Positions 27,797 to 37,212 of a stretch of 64,000 nucleotides of DNA are shown in pieces. This stretch comes from Buchnera aphidicola (Cinara pseudotaxifoliae). GTDB lineage: Bacteria > Pseudomonadota > Gammaproteobacteria > Enterobacterales > Enterobacteriaceae. The first letter of the stretch is position 1. Every line of letters starts with the position of its first letter. The notes under the pieces are model-generated. The model worked only from the letters and a program-made list of their open reading frames with translations, searched no databases and was not told where the DNA came from. Where the stretch lies: NCBI RefSeq assembly GCF_900128595.1, contig NZ_LT635893.1:124001-188000 (forward strand), read 5' to 3'. The translations under genes and the position numbers were made by a program.

Positions 27797-30250
27797 TTAT
27801 AATATAACACGTAATAAATCAGAGAAAATACCTGATGCTGTTACTTCATTTCCAGCCCCGTAACCGCGTAGTATTAAAGGAATGGGTTGATAATATTTTG
27901 TATAAAAGACAAATATATTTTCTCCATTTTTAACATAATATAATGGATTTTTATTATCTACAGCTTTAATTTTTATGTTGCATGATCCATTGTTTTTTAT
28001 TGTACCAACAAATCGTAATACTTTTTTTTCATTTTTTGCTTTATTGATTTGCCGAATAAATATATTATTTAATTTTTTTAGTTGTAAAAAAAATTCTTTT
28101 TTATGATTTGATTTATTAAAAGAATCAGGTAATATTTTTTCTATAGTAATATCGGATAATTCTAATTTATATCCAAATTCTCGTGCTATAATTAATAATT
28201 TTCTAGCTACATCTGTTCCTAAGAGATCATCTTGAGGATTCGGTTCTGTAAATCCTAATGTTTGTGCTTGTTTGATAGCATCTGATAGAGAAGTATTACC
28301 GTCTAATTTTCCAAATATGTAAGACATGGATCCTGATAAAATTCCTTGAAATTTAATTAACTGATCTCCAGATTTTATCAGATTTTTTAAATTATTAAGT
28401 ATAGGTAATCCAGCTCCCACATGTGTTTCATAAAAAAATTTTTTATTATACTTTTGAGCTATTTTACGAATTGATTTATAATTAGAAAAGAATGAAGAGT
28501 TAGATTTTTTATTAGCTGTAATTATATGAAATCCTTTTTTCATGATTATTTTATATTTTTCTGCAATATCTTGACTAGCAGTACAATCTATTAAAACTGG
28601 ATATAAATATCCATTTTTTTTTACTAAATTTAAAATTTTTTCTAAGATAAATAATTGATTAGATTGATTAAATTGTTTTTTCCACTGAATTAAACTAATT
28701 TTTTTTTTATTTTCTATATAAGTAGTAGAATTTGCAATTACATTAACATTTAACTGAATAAAAATTTTTTTTAATTTTTGTTCTTGCATTAAAATAATAT
28801 CTAATAATTTTGATCCAACTCCACCTATACCAATTAAAAAAATATTTACAGGAATAGTTTTATAAAGAATTAAATCATGAATTTTTTCTGTAATATCAAT
28901 GATATGTTTATCATGTAAAACAACAGATAATGATATTTTGGAAGTATTATATGACACTTCTAGTATTTTGTTTTTAAAACTATTTACTACCAGACATATT
29001 TTTTTTAATATGTCAATGTTATATTTTTTGATGTTATAGCCAATTATAGAAATTATGCTAAGTTTTTTAACACAAAGCACTATTTTTAGTGATTTTTTTT
29101 GTATTTCTGCACTAAGTGCTTTTTTTAATTTTAGTTTTATATTTAATAATGGATTATTTTGTATATAAAAACTAATTGTGTTATTTGATAATGATTGGTT
29201 TAATAGATATGTAGTAATGTTTTTTTTAGATAAATATTTGAATGTTTTATTTAAAATTTTTTCTTGATTTGATTCTTTTATTTTAGTTATTTTTATTAAA
29301 ATAATTTTTTTTAAATATGTAATTCCTTTAATTATATCAATATTATTATTATTTTTTATAGTTAAGAGAGTACCTGGATAATTAGGATTATTAGTATTTT
29401 TAATAATACATGGAATATTATGAATTTGTAACGGTTTTACTGAAGCAGGGTGAATAATTTTAGCGCCGAAATAAGATAATTCTAGTGCTTCTTGATATGT
29501 AATTTCTGATATAAATTTGGCTGTAGATATAATATTAGGATCGCTTGTGTATATTCCGTTTACATCTGTCCAAATTTCACAAGTATGAGAATTAGTACAT
29601 ACAGATAATATACTAGCAGAATAATCAGATCCGTTTCTTCCTAAGACTACTAATTCTCGAGATTTATTACCAGCAATAAAACCAGGCATTAAAATAATTT
29701 TTTTTTTATTTACATTTAAATTTTTGAAATTTTTTTTAGATTCATGTATTTTAACAATAGCGTTAAGATAGTTAGATGTAGCTGATATTAGTTTTACAGG
29801 ATTGATAGTTAAAACATCATGTCCGTATGACATTAGTAATTCTTTCATAATTTTTACAGACAAGATTTCACCCATGCTTATTACTTGAGCATAGATTTTG
29901 TCTGGACATTTTTTAAATAATTTAATTAAATTTAATAACTTTTGTAATTTTTCGCACTGTTTTGTTATTTTTTTTTGAATGTTATTTTTGGGATATTTTT
30001 TATTAGTTGCATATATTTTTTTTGTCAATTTTAAAAAAAAATTTTTTAAAGTAGTTAATTCTTCCGCGGGAACGTTGTTGTAACGGATACATTTTAAAAC
30101 AATCATCTCTAGATGATTTGTTATAGTAGCCGGCGCGGACAATACAACTGATATTTGATTAATTTTTGTTTGATTAATAATAATTGAAGATACTTGTATA
30201 AATTTTTTTGCGTTTGCAAGAGATGTACCTCCGAATTTTAGCGTTTTCAT
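27797..30250 (-). CDS. thrA: Bifunctional aspartokinase / homoserine dehydrogenase I
   Basis: ThrA catalyses the first and third steps from aspartate toward threonine. The kinase domain begins KFGGTSLANAKKF and contains LVVLGRNGSDYSAS and EIWTDVNGIYTSDP. The dehydrogenase domain begins with GIGGVGS (residues 474-480) and contains ITANKKSN, VGAGLPILNNL, GILSGSMSYIFG, the segment from EPNPQDDLLGTDVARK and a C-terminal GYGAGNEVTA. The protein is 817 aa (E. coli 820). The central ACT regulatory region (about 305-465) is strongly diverged; the effector motif AQGSSERS of the second ACT repeat reads SYNTSKIS. No threonine-rich leader peptide or attenuator is visible upstream. Confidence 0.97.
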   Translation of the reverse strand: MKTLKFGGTSLANAKKFIQVSSIIINQTKINQISVVLSAPATITNHLEMIVLKCIRYNNVPAEELTTLKNFFLKLTKKIYATNKKYPKNNIQKKITKQCEKLQKLLNLIKLFKKCPDKIYAQVISMGEILSVKIMKELLMSYGHDVLTINPVKLISATSNYLNAIVKIHESKKNFKNLNVNKKKIILMPGFIAGNKSRELVVLGRNGSDYSASILSVCTNSHTCEIWTDVNGIYTSDPNIISTAKFISEITYQEALELSYFGAKIIHPASVKPLQIHNIPCIIKNTNNPNYPGTLLTIKNNNNIDIIKGITYLKKIILIKITKIKESNQEKILNKTFKYLSKKNITTYLLNQSLSNNTISFYIQNNPLLNIKLKLKKALSAEIQKKSLKIVLCVKKLSIISIIGYNIKKYNIDILKKICLVVNSFKNKILEVSYNTSKISLSVVLHDKHIIDITEKIHDLILYKTIPVNIFLIGIGGVGSKLLDIILMQEQKLKKIFIQLNVNVIANSTTYIENKKKISLIQWKKQFNQSNQLFILEKILNLVKKNGYLYPVLIDCTASQDIAEKYKIIMKKGFHIITANKKSNSSFFSNYKSIRKIAQKYNKKFFYETHVGAGLPILNNLKNLIKSGDQLIKFQGILSGSMSYIFGKLDGNTSLSDAIKQAQTLGFTEPNPQDDLLGTDVARKLLIIAREFGYKLELSDITIEKILPDSFNKSNHKKEFFLQLKKLNNIFIRQINKAKNEKKVLRFVGTIKNNGSCNIKIKAVDNKNPLYYVKNGENIFVFYTKYYQPIPLILRGYGAGNEVTASGIFSDLLRVIL

Positions 30251-30735
30251 AAATATAATCTCGTATTAAAATCATTATTTAAATTTAATTTATTAAAATG
30301 GTATTTTTTCTATGTGTACAAATTTTAGTTACAATAAATATTGATAGATTATCTGAAGTATTGTGATTGTATTATTATGGATGATATGAAAAATTCAGAG
30401 TAATAATGTTATTATTGCTTGTATATATACTTTTAATATTTAGATAAAATTTTTATGAGATAATTAATAAATTGTATCATATTTTTTGTTTTTTTTCTTT
30501 TTAAAAATTAATTTATTATAAATATTACGAACAAAATAACTATTATATTAAATATTTTATCAATTACGTTAAAACTATATTAGTTGTTATATTATGTTAG
30601 ATTTTTATATTTTTAATTATAGTATTTAATGTTACAGTGATTAATTTGATAGATTTTTTACTTAAATAAAGATTAATATATATCATTTTTGTATAAACTA
30701 TACTAAATAGTGCGTGTTATTATGAATAATATATA
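30251..30735. other. AT-rich intergenic region upstream of thrA, downstream of pcnB
   Basis: No gene or clear terminator is seen in these 485 bases. A search by eye on the minus strand for a thrL-type leader (short frame with repeated Thr/Ile codons followed by a GC-rich hairpin) was negative. Less reduced relatives carry further genes between thrA and pcnB, so this may be a deletion scar. Confidence 0.45.
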
Positions 30736-31962
30736 TTAATATTTTTTTTTAAAAAAAATATTTTTTTTATTCCATAGAAATAAAATTTTTTTTAGTTCAA
30801 GTTTATTTTCTATTTTAGAACGTAGTGAAATTAGTTCCAAAGCTTGAAAGAAAATATTATTTTTCTTGATTATTTTGATTTCATTTTTTTTTTTTTCTTC
30901 TATTTCTATTTGCAGATTCCATATTTTTTCAATATTTATTAGAATATTTTTCGGAATTCCTAATAATAATGAGTATTTTTTTAAAATGTAATGAACAGAA
31001 ATAGAATATGCTTTTAAATATTTTATTTTTTTTTTAATTAATAGTATTTGTATTTGTTCTTTTAATGGATACCATAGTAATGATGCAAACAAAAAAGAGG
31101 GACATCGTATAGAGCAATGTGCAGAATAAGAATCTACTTTTTTTAAACACGCAATAATGATATTATGTAAAAAATTTGTATTTTTTTTACTAAATTTATT
31201 TGATAAAAAAGGTAGTAACGGATATATTAAAGAATATTTTTTTAATCGCATGTAAGTTAAATAACCAAAACCTAAACAAAATAATTTTATAGATTCGTTA
31301 AATAATCGAGCTCGAGGGATGTTTTTTAATAGTTTTGACAATTTAATAATAGGTGCTTCGGTTTTTCTATCTATGTGCATGTGTAATTGTACAGAAAAAC
31401 GAATGACTCTTAACATTCTTACAGGGTCTTCTCTATAACGAGTTTCTGCATCACCTATGAGTCTTATTATTTTCATTTTTATATCTTTAATTCCGCCTAC
31501 ATAATCGCGAATACTGAAATCTTGAATATTGTAATATAATGCATTAATTGTTAAATCTCTTCTATATACATCTTCTTCAATTTTTCCAAAAGTGTTATCG
31601 AATAATAACATTCCATTATCGGATTTTTTGATTTTAGGGTGTATTTTTTTTTTATCAGTATTGTTATTTTTTGTTCTGAATGTCGATACTTCAATAATTT
31701 CACTTTTAAATATTAAGTGCGCAATAATAAAACGGCGCCCTATTAACCGACAGTTTTTGAATAGCTTTCTAATTTCGCTTGGTTTTGCATTGGTAGCAAT
31801 ATCAAAATCTTTAGGTTTTTTACCTAATAATAAATCTCGGACCCCACCACCTACTAAGTATGCCTCATATCCTAATTTGTTTAATCTATATAATACTTTT
31901 ATAGAATTTTTACTAATTTTTCTCTGAGATATATTATTATTCTTTTTTATAATTAGCTTCAT
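30736..31962 (-). CDS. pcnB: Poly(A) polymerase I
   Basis: PcnB adds poly(A) to RNA 3' ends and promotes their turnover. The class II nucleotidyltransferase core is clear: LVGGGVRDLLLGKKPKDFDIAT holds the catalytic aspartates, followed by RFIIAHLIF, EEDVYRRDLTINALYY, DYVGGIKDI and RYREDPVRMLRVIRF. The early residues KNSIKVLYRLNKLGYEAYL match E. coli PcnB rather than the tRNA CCA-adding enzyme. The protein is 408 aa against 465; the basic C-terminal tail is missing. It is divergent from truA. Confidence 0.94.
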   Translation of the reverse strand: MKLIIKKNNNISQRKISKNSIKVLYRLNKLGYEAYLVGGGVRDLLLGKKPKDFDIATNAKPSEIRKLFKNCRLIGRRFIIAHLIFKSEIIEVSTFRTKNNNTDKKKIHPKIKKSDNGMLLFDNTFGKIEEDVYRRDLTINALYYNIQDFSIRDYVGGIKDIKMKIIRLIGDAETRYREDPVRMLRVIRFSVQLHMHIDRKTEAPIIKLSKLLKNIPRARLFNESIKLFCLGFGYLTYMRLKKYSLIYPLLPFLSNKFSKKNTNFLHNIIIACLKKVDSYSAHCSIRCPSFLFASLLWYPLKEQIQILLIKKKIKYLKAYSISVHYILKKYSLLLGIPKNILINIEKIWNLQIEIEEKKKNEIKIIKKNNIFFQALELISLRSKIENKLELKKILFLWNKKNIFFKKKY

Positions 31963-32746
31963 ATTTTAACGTCGATGTTATTTTATATTTATATATGGTT
32001 TTTTAAAATTAGTAATATTAATGATTTATTATAGTAAAATTTTTTTTATATTTTATACATTTACACAAGATATATATGAAATATATTTTTTTTATGAAAT
32101 ATAAAAATTTTGATATATCTTTTTATATATAATAGATTGATACAAACAATCTTGTTCTAGATATACTTAATAAAAAATATTTTTATAAATATTAATATTG
32201 ATAACATATTAACATAGAGTATATTTATACACATAACATTTAATAGATGATTTATAAAATTTTTAGATTTTAGAGTTTATTATTGAAAAAGATTTGTTGA
32301 TTGTATTGTTTTTTATATAAAGGTATTAGAAACTTTACTTATGTAGTTATATATAATTAGTTTTTTACATATAATTTGTGTTGATAATTTTATATATCAA
32401 TGTAATTATACTAATTTAATAATTACAATAATTTATAAATAGAATTTTTTTTGTAAATTATGTATTTCACTAGAGTTTATTGTAGTCAATATAAAAATGA
32501 ATGATTCACGCGTTCTATTTTTCTATAGAATATATTTTGCTAATTGATTATTAGATAAATATTTTTTATAAAACGTTAAAAATAGAGTATTTATGTATGC
32601 ATAAAATATTTAATAGAAGATATTTTCCATATAAAACATAATACGTTATGAACAATATTTTTATATGTAAATATGTATATAATATATAGGATATAATTAT
32701 TTTTTTTGTTGGTAAAAATTAAATGGTATGATTAGGAAAAAAAAAG
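31963..32746. other. Long AT-rich intergenic region between divergent pcnB and truA
   Basis: No coding frame with family features was found in these 784 bases, the longest gene-free stretch of the window. The order pcnB-truA with nothing between suggests that intervening genes present in relatives have been deleted. Promoters for both flanking genes should lie here but cannot be picked out by eye. Confidence 0.5.
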
Positions 32747-33556
32747 ATGAAGTTTGTATTAGGTATAGAGTATGATGGAAGTATATATTTTGGTTGGCAA
32801 AAACAACGATCGTTTTCAACTATACAAGGATGTATAGAACAAGCTTTATCCAAAATAGCTGATTATAAAATAGATATAATTTGTGCCGGTAGAACAGATA
32901 GAGGGGTACACGCCATGATGCAAATTGCTCATTTTAGTACTCATGTAGTTCGTAGTTCTTCCGTTTGGTTGAAAGGTGTGAATTCTTTATTACCGAAGGA
33001 CATTACAGTGTTGTGGTTAAAAGAAATTACATCTGATTTTCATGCTAGATTTTCAGCGTTATCGCGATCATATCGTTATATAATTTTAAATCGTAATATA
33101 CGGTCAAGTTTTTTAACTAAATATTATTTTTGTGTAAAAAATTTATTAGATATTAAAAATATGCAGATTAGTGCTAAGTGTTTATTAGGTTTACATGATT
33201 TTACAGCTTTCAAGAGTAGCGGTTGTCAATCTTTTTCTCCATATAAAAATATAACTGCATTAGTAATATATAGGATTCATGATTTTGTAATTATTGATGT
33301 TACTGCTAATTCTTTTTTATATCATATGGTTAGAAATATTGTTGGATGTTTAATTAAAGTAGGTTTATCAAAATGTAGTGTTGTTTGGATAAAACAGATT
33401 TTGTGCAATAAAAATATAAATAAAATTTATCCTACCGTTTCTTCTTCTGGATTGTATTTTTTATGTGCTACATATCCGGATCGTTATTTTATACCTAATA
33501 ATTGTTATATGTTTAGATATAAAGGTTTATTTCAACAACTTTTAAATCAGTATTAA
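32747..33556 (+). CDS. truA: tRNA pseudouridine(38-40) synthase
   Basis: TruA converts uridines 38-40 of the anticodon stem-loop to pseudouridine. The protein is 269 aa (E. coli 270). The catalytic aspartate is in CAGRTDRGVHAMMQIAHF. LGIEYDGSIYFGWQKQ at the start, SFLYHMVRNIVGCLIKVG, DFHARFSALSRSYRYII and the C-terminal YPDRY are further family elements. ATG 32747 gives MKFVLGIEYDG, which lacks only the variable N-terminal extension of E. coli. Confidence 0.97.
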   Translation: MKFVLGIEYDGSIYFGWQKQRSFSTIQGCIEQALSKIADYKIDIICAGRTDRGVHAMMQIAHFSTHVVRSSSVWLKGVNSLLPKDITVLWLKEITSDFHARFSALSRSYRYIILNRNIRSSFLTKYYFCVKNLLDIKNMQISAKCLLGLHDFTAFKSSGCQSFSPYKNITALVIYRIHDFVIIDVTANSFLYHMVRNIVGCLIKVGLSKCSVVWIKQILCNKNINKIYPTVSSSGLYFLCATYPDRYFIPNNCYMFRYKGLFQQLLNQY

Positions 33557-34105
33557 TAAAAACATAGTATTTTTTTTTTAGTATTTTTATATTTAAGTAT
33601 AAAAATTTATTGTTATAAATAATATTTAAATTATATGCATTTTATTAATAAAATTAATTAATTAAAAAAACGTTTATTTATAAAAACTTTTCATTGTTTT
33701 TATCCATATATTTTATATATATGATAATATGGAAAATATTAGAATTTATTTTTTATTTTTTTAAGATTTTTATTAATGATTTTTATTTTATTAAAAGTAA
33801 CACATGTGTGCATTTTAGAAATACATATTCTTATATGCACTAAGTGTGTAATTTTTATTATTTATATTTTTTTTCTTTATATAAAATATATAGTACATTT
33901 TTTTAGTTATGCATGTAATAATTTTATTTATATATATAAACATATTTATACGTGTCTATAAAAATTTTACATAGTAAAATATGTTAAATAATATATGTAT
34001 ATGTTTATTTAGTTTCACGATATTTTATGGATTAATATTTTTATCAAATGTTTGTTAAACTGTATGCGATTTTTTACTTGTAGTTTTAAAATATGAGATT
34101 TAACT
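33557..34105. other. AT-rich intergenic region between truA and secA
   Basis: No supported gene lies in these 549 bases. A 61-codon frame (33776-33961, +) consists of F, I, Y and K runs and has no family resemblance. No secM-like arrest peptide is present upstream of secA, so the E. coli secM-secA regulation is missing. A 9-bp A/T-only inverted repeat after truA (33583-33606) could be a weak terminator. Confidence 0.5.
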
Positions 34106-36697
34106 ATGTTAGGTAAAATAATTAACAATTTTTTTTTAAGTCGCAATGAACGTATTTTAAAAAATTTGAATGAAATTGTAGTTAAAATCAATATGTTAGA
34201 AAAAGATTTACTACAACTTACAGATTATGAGTTAAAAAAAAAAACAGATGAATTTAAATTACGATTAAAATATGGAGATACTCTTGATTCATTACTTCCA
34301 GAAGCTTTTTCTGTTGTTCGGGAAGCTAGTAAACGAGTTTTTGGAATGCGTCATTTTGATGTACAGATTTTAGGAGGAATTATTTTACACAAACAGAGTA
34401 TTGCTGAAATGCGTACCGGAGAAGGAAAAACACTGACCGCTACTCTTCCGGCATATTTAAATGCTTTGTTAGGTGACGGTGTACACATTGTTACAATGAA
34501 TGATTATCTTGCGAATAGAGACGCAAATAAAAATCGTGTTTTATTTGAATTTTTGGGATTAAGTGTTGGGGTTAATGTATCTGGTATTTCACAAGAAGAT
34601 AAAAAAAAAGCATATTTAGCAGATATTACTTATGGTACTAACCATGAATATGGTTTTGATTATTTGCGAGACAATATGGTTTTTTGTAATAAACAAAAAG
34701 TACAAAGAAAACTGCACTTTGCTTTAGTAGACGAAGTTGATTCAATTTTAATCGATGAAGCCAGAACACCTTTAGTAATTTCCGGACCTATAGAAAATAG
34801 TGATTTTTTATATCAAAAAATAAATTCTTTAGTTCCTTATTTAATCCCTAAAAATAAAAAAAATTACACTGAAACTGATAAAATAGGTGATTTTTATATA
34901 GATTATAAACAACGTCAAGTTCATTTAACTGAAATAGGATTAATTAAACTTGAAAGGTTATTAGTAAAACATAACTTTTTATCTAAATCAGAATCATTGT
35001 ATTTATCTAAAAATATTTTCTTCATTCATCATGTTCTTTTAGCGCTAAAAGCACATTATATTTTTTTAAAAAATATAGATTATCTGGTACAAAATAACAA
35101 GATAATTATTGTAGATGAACATACAGGAAGAATTATGTCTGGAAGAAGATGGTCTGATGGACTACATCAAGCAGTAGAAGCAAAAGAAAAAGTACTTATA
35201 CATAATGATAATCAAACACTAGCATCAATTACATTACAAAATTATTTTCGTTTATACTCTAAGCTATCAGGTATGACAGGTACAGCTTCAACAGAAGCAT
35301 GCGAATTTAATTCCATTTATAATTTAGATACTGTTATTATACCCACTAATAAACCTATGATTCGTAATGATATGTCTGATTTAATATATCTTTCTGAATT
35401 TGATAAAATTAATGCAATTATATCTGATATACAGGATTGTGTAAAACGAGGACAACCCGTCCTAGTAGGGACGGTCTCTATAGAAAAGTCTGAAAAAATT
35501 TCTAAAATATTAAAAAAAATTAATATTTCACATAATGTTTTAAATGCTAAATTGCATTCTAAAGAAGCAATAATTATATCCCGAGCTGGAGAACCAAAGG
35601 CTGTTACTATTGCAACTAATATGGCTGGAAGGGGTACTGATATTGTTTTAGGAGGAATAAAATTAGAGACAAGAAAAAAACAATGTATTGTTAATAGGAA
35701 AAGTGTATTTCAATATTCTTGGAATAAAAAAAATCATGCAGTTATTAAATCAGGAGGTTTACATATTATAGGAACTGAACGACATGATTCGAGAAGAATA
35801 GATAATCAATTAAGGGGACGATCTGGCAGACAAGGAGATCCTGGTTCTTCAAGATTTTATTTATCATTAGATGATACTTTAATTCGTTTGTTTGCTTCCG
35901 ATAATATTATTAGTTTTATTAAAACGATTGGAATGAAAAAAGGACAATCTATTGAGCATCCTTGGTTAAATTCTGCAATTGAAAGAGCTCAAAAAAAAGT
36001 AGAAAATCAAAATTTTGATATAAGAAAACAATTATTAGAATATGATAATGTTATTAATGAACAACGTGAAGTAGTATATAGAGAAAGAAATAAGTTAATT
36101 AATATATCTAATATTCACGATCATATTTTAAAAATCTTAAAAGATAGAATTAATTTTTGTATTAAACAATATATTTCTGGAAATACAGTTAATCAAGATA
36201 GTTTTAGATCCTTGGAAAAGGAGTTAAAAAATAATTTTTATTTTATTAAATCAATTAATAAATTTTTAGAACATGACACTACATTATATGACAATGTAGA
36301 TAAATTAATCGATTTAATTGTTACTACAATACAATTTAGTTATAGTAAAAATACTTCTTTAGTTTCGAAAAAATGTTCTAATATGATTGAAAAATCAGTT
36401 ATGTTACAAATATTAGATATTTTTTGGGTAGAACATTTAAATTCAGTAGATTTTTTAAGACAAAGTATTCATTTACGAGGATATGCTCAACAAGATCCTC
36501 AACAAGAATATAAAAGAGAATCGTTTTTTATGTTTCAATCCATGTTAGAATCTATAAAAAATAATGTAATAAAAAGTTTAGTTAATATTTTTTATGTAGA
36601 TTTTGAACAAAAAAAAAATGTATATATGAATATAATTGATCGTAAGGATTATAATGAATTTCATTTGTTAATCATGAAATCTATTAAAATAACATGA
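34106..36697 (+). CDS. secA: Preprotein translocase ATPase SecA (without C-terminal zinc tail)
   Basis: SecA drives protein export through SecYEG. The protein is 863 aa (E. coli 901). Walker A is in AEMRTGEGKTLTATL and Walker B in ALVDEVDSILIDEARTPL. MNDYLANRDA, TNHEYGFDYLRDNM, GMTGTASTEACEF, MAGRGTDIVLGG and LRGRSGRQGDPGSSRFYLS are all present. The protein ends after the helical scaffold region; the linker and the cysteine-rich zinc-binding SecB/lipid-binding tail are missing, consistent with a system without SecB-dependent targeting. It is long for its neighbourhood and alone in its transcription unit. Confidence 0.97.
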   Translation: MLGKIINNFFLSRNERILKNLNEIVVKINMLEKDLLQLTDYELKKKTDEFKLRLKYGDTLDSLLPEAFSVVREASKRVFGMRHFDVQILGGIILHKQSIAEMRTGEGKTLTATLPAYLNALLGDGVHIVTMNDYLANRDANKNRVLFEFLGLSVGVNVSGISQEDKKKAYLADITYGTNHEYGFDYLRDNMVFCNKQKVQRKLHFALVDEVDSILIDEARTPLVISGPIENSDFLYQKINSLVPYLIPKNKKNYTETDKIGDFYIDYKQRQVHLTEIGLIKLERLLVKHNFLSKSESLYLSKNIFFIHHVLLALKAHYIFLKNIDYLVQNNKIIIVDEHTGRIMSGRRWSDGLHQAVEAKEKVLIHNDNQTLASITLQNYFRLYSKLSGMTGTASTEACEFNSIYNLDTVIIPTNKPMIRNDMSDLIYLSEFDKINAIISDIQDCVKRGQPVLVGTVSIEKSEKISKILKKINISHNVLNAKLHSKEAIIISRAGEPKAVTIATNMAGRGTDIVLGGIKLETRKKQCIVNRKSVFQYSWNKKNHAVIKSGGLHIIGTERHDSRRIDNQLRGRSGRQGDPGSSRFYLSLDDTLIRLFASDNIISFIKTIGMKKGQSIEHPWLNSAIERAQKKVENQNFDIRKQLLEYDNVINEQREVVYRERNKLINISNIHDHILKILKDRINFCIKQYISGNTVNQDSFRSLEKELKNNFYFIKSINKFLEHDTTLYDNVDKLIDLIVTTIQFSYSKNTSLVSKKCSNMIEKSVMLQILDIFWVEHLNSVDFLRQSIHLRGYAQQDPQQEYKRESFFMFQSMLESIKNNVIKSLVNIFYVDFEQKKNVYMNIIDRKDYNEFHLLIMKSIKIT

Positions 36698-37212
36698 TTG
36701 TAAGCTAATTTTTATGTTTTAAAAATTTTTTTAATATTAGAATATGTCTTTTTTTCTGTTATTTATTAGTTTTAATAATGATTTTTGTTATGCGCTCATG
36801 AGTACACTGGATGTATTAAAAAGAATATATAATTTATATATAAAAACAAGATCTTTGTTCATTAAAAGAATATATTTTTTTTAAAAAATTTTACGTTTAA
36901 TTATTTATCCGTTATTTTTCAATAGTTGCATGTATTTTAAAGATATATTTTTATATGAATATGTAAAACGATAAAATGATTGTATATGATCAATTTTTTA
37001 AGATAAAAATATATTGTATTTAAATAAAAATCTTAATTAAATAAAATATATTGTGCGATAAATGAAATTTAAACTACTTTAGATATAAACATTACTTCAT
37101 ATATACTATATTATATTTTATAATATCACAAATAAAATAAATAGAAAAATTATTAAAATTATATCAGTGATTAAATTATTAATATGTAGTTATTTTAAAG
37201 GTTTGTAACAGT
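36698..37212. other. AT-rich intergenic region between secA and aceE
   Basis: No gene is evident in these 515 bases. There is no pdhR, the repressor gene that precedes aceE in E. coli. A promoter for the aceE-aceF-lpd unit is expected near the right end, but several A/T-only candidates cannot be told apart. Confidence 0.45.

Noticed and set aside
30251-30735. A thr leader peptide and attenuator upstream of thrA
   Set aside because: No short frame rich in Thr and Ile codons and no terminator hairpin could be found on the minus strand.
32210-32630. Two similar stretches (near 32215-32255 and 32582-32625) as direct repeats in the pcnB-truA spacer
   Set aside because: The best shared core is about 17 bases with mismatches in A/T-rich DNA, which is not above expectation by eye.
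33776-33961. A 61-codon hydrophobic frame upstream of secA as a possible secM-like leader
   Set aside because: No arrest motif, no signal-sequence organisation and no ribosome-binding site; the composition is that of random T-rich DNA.
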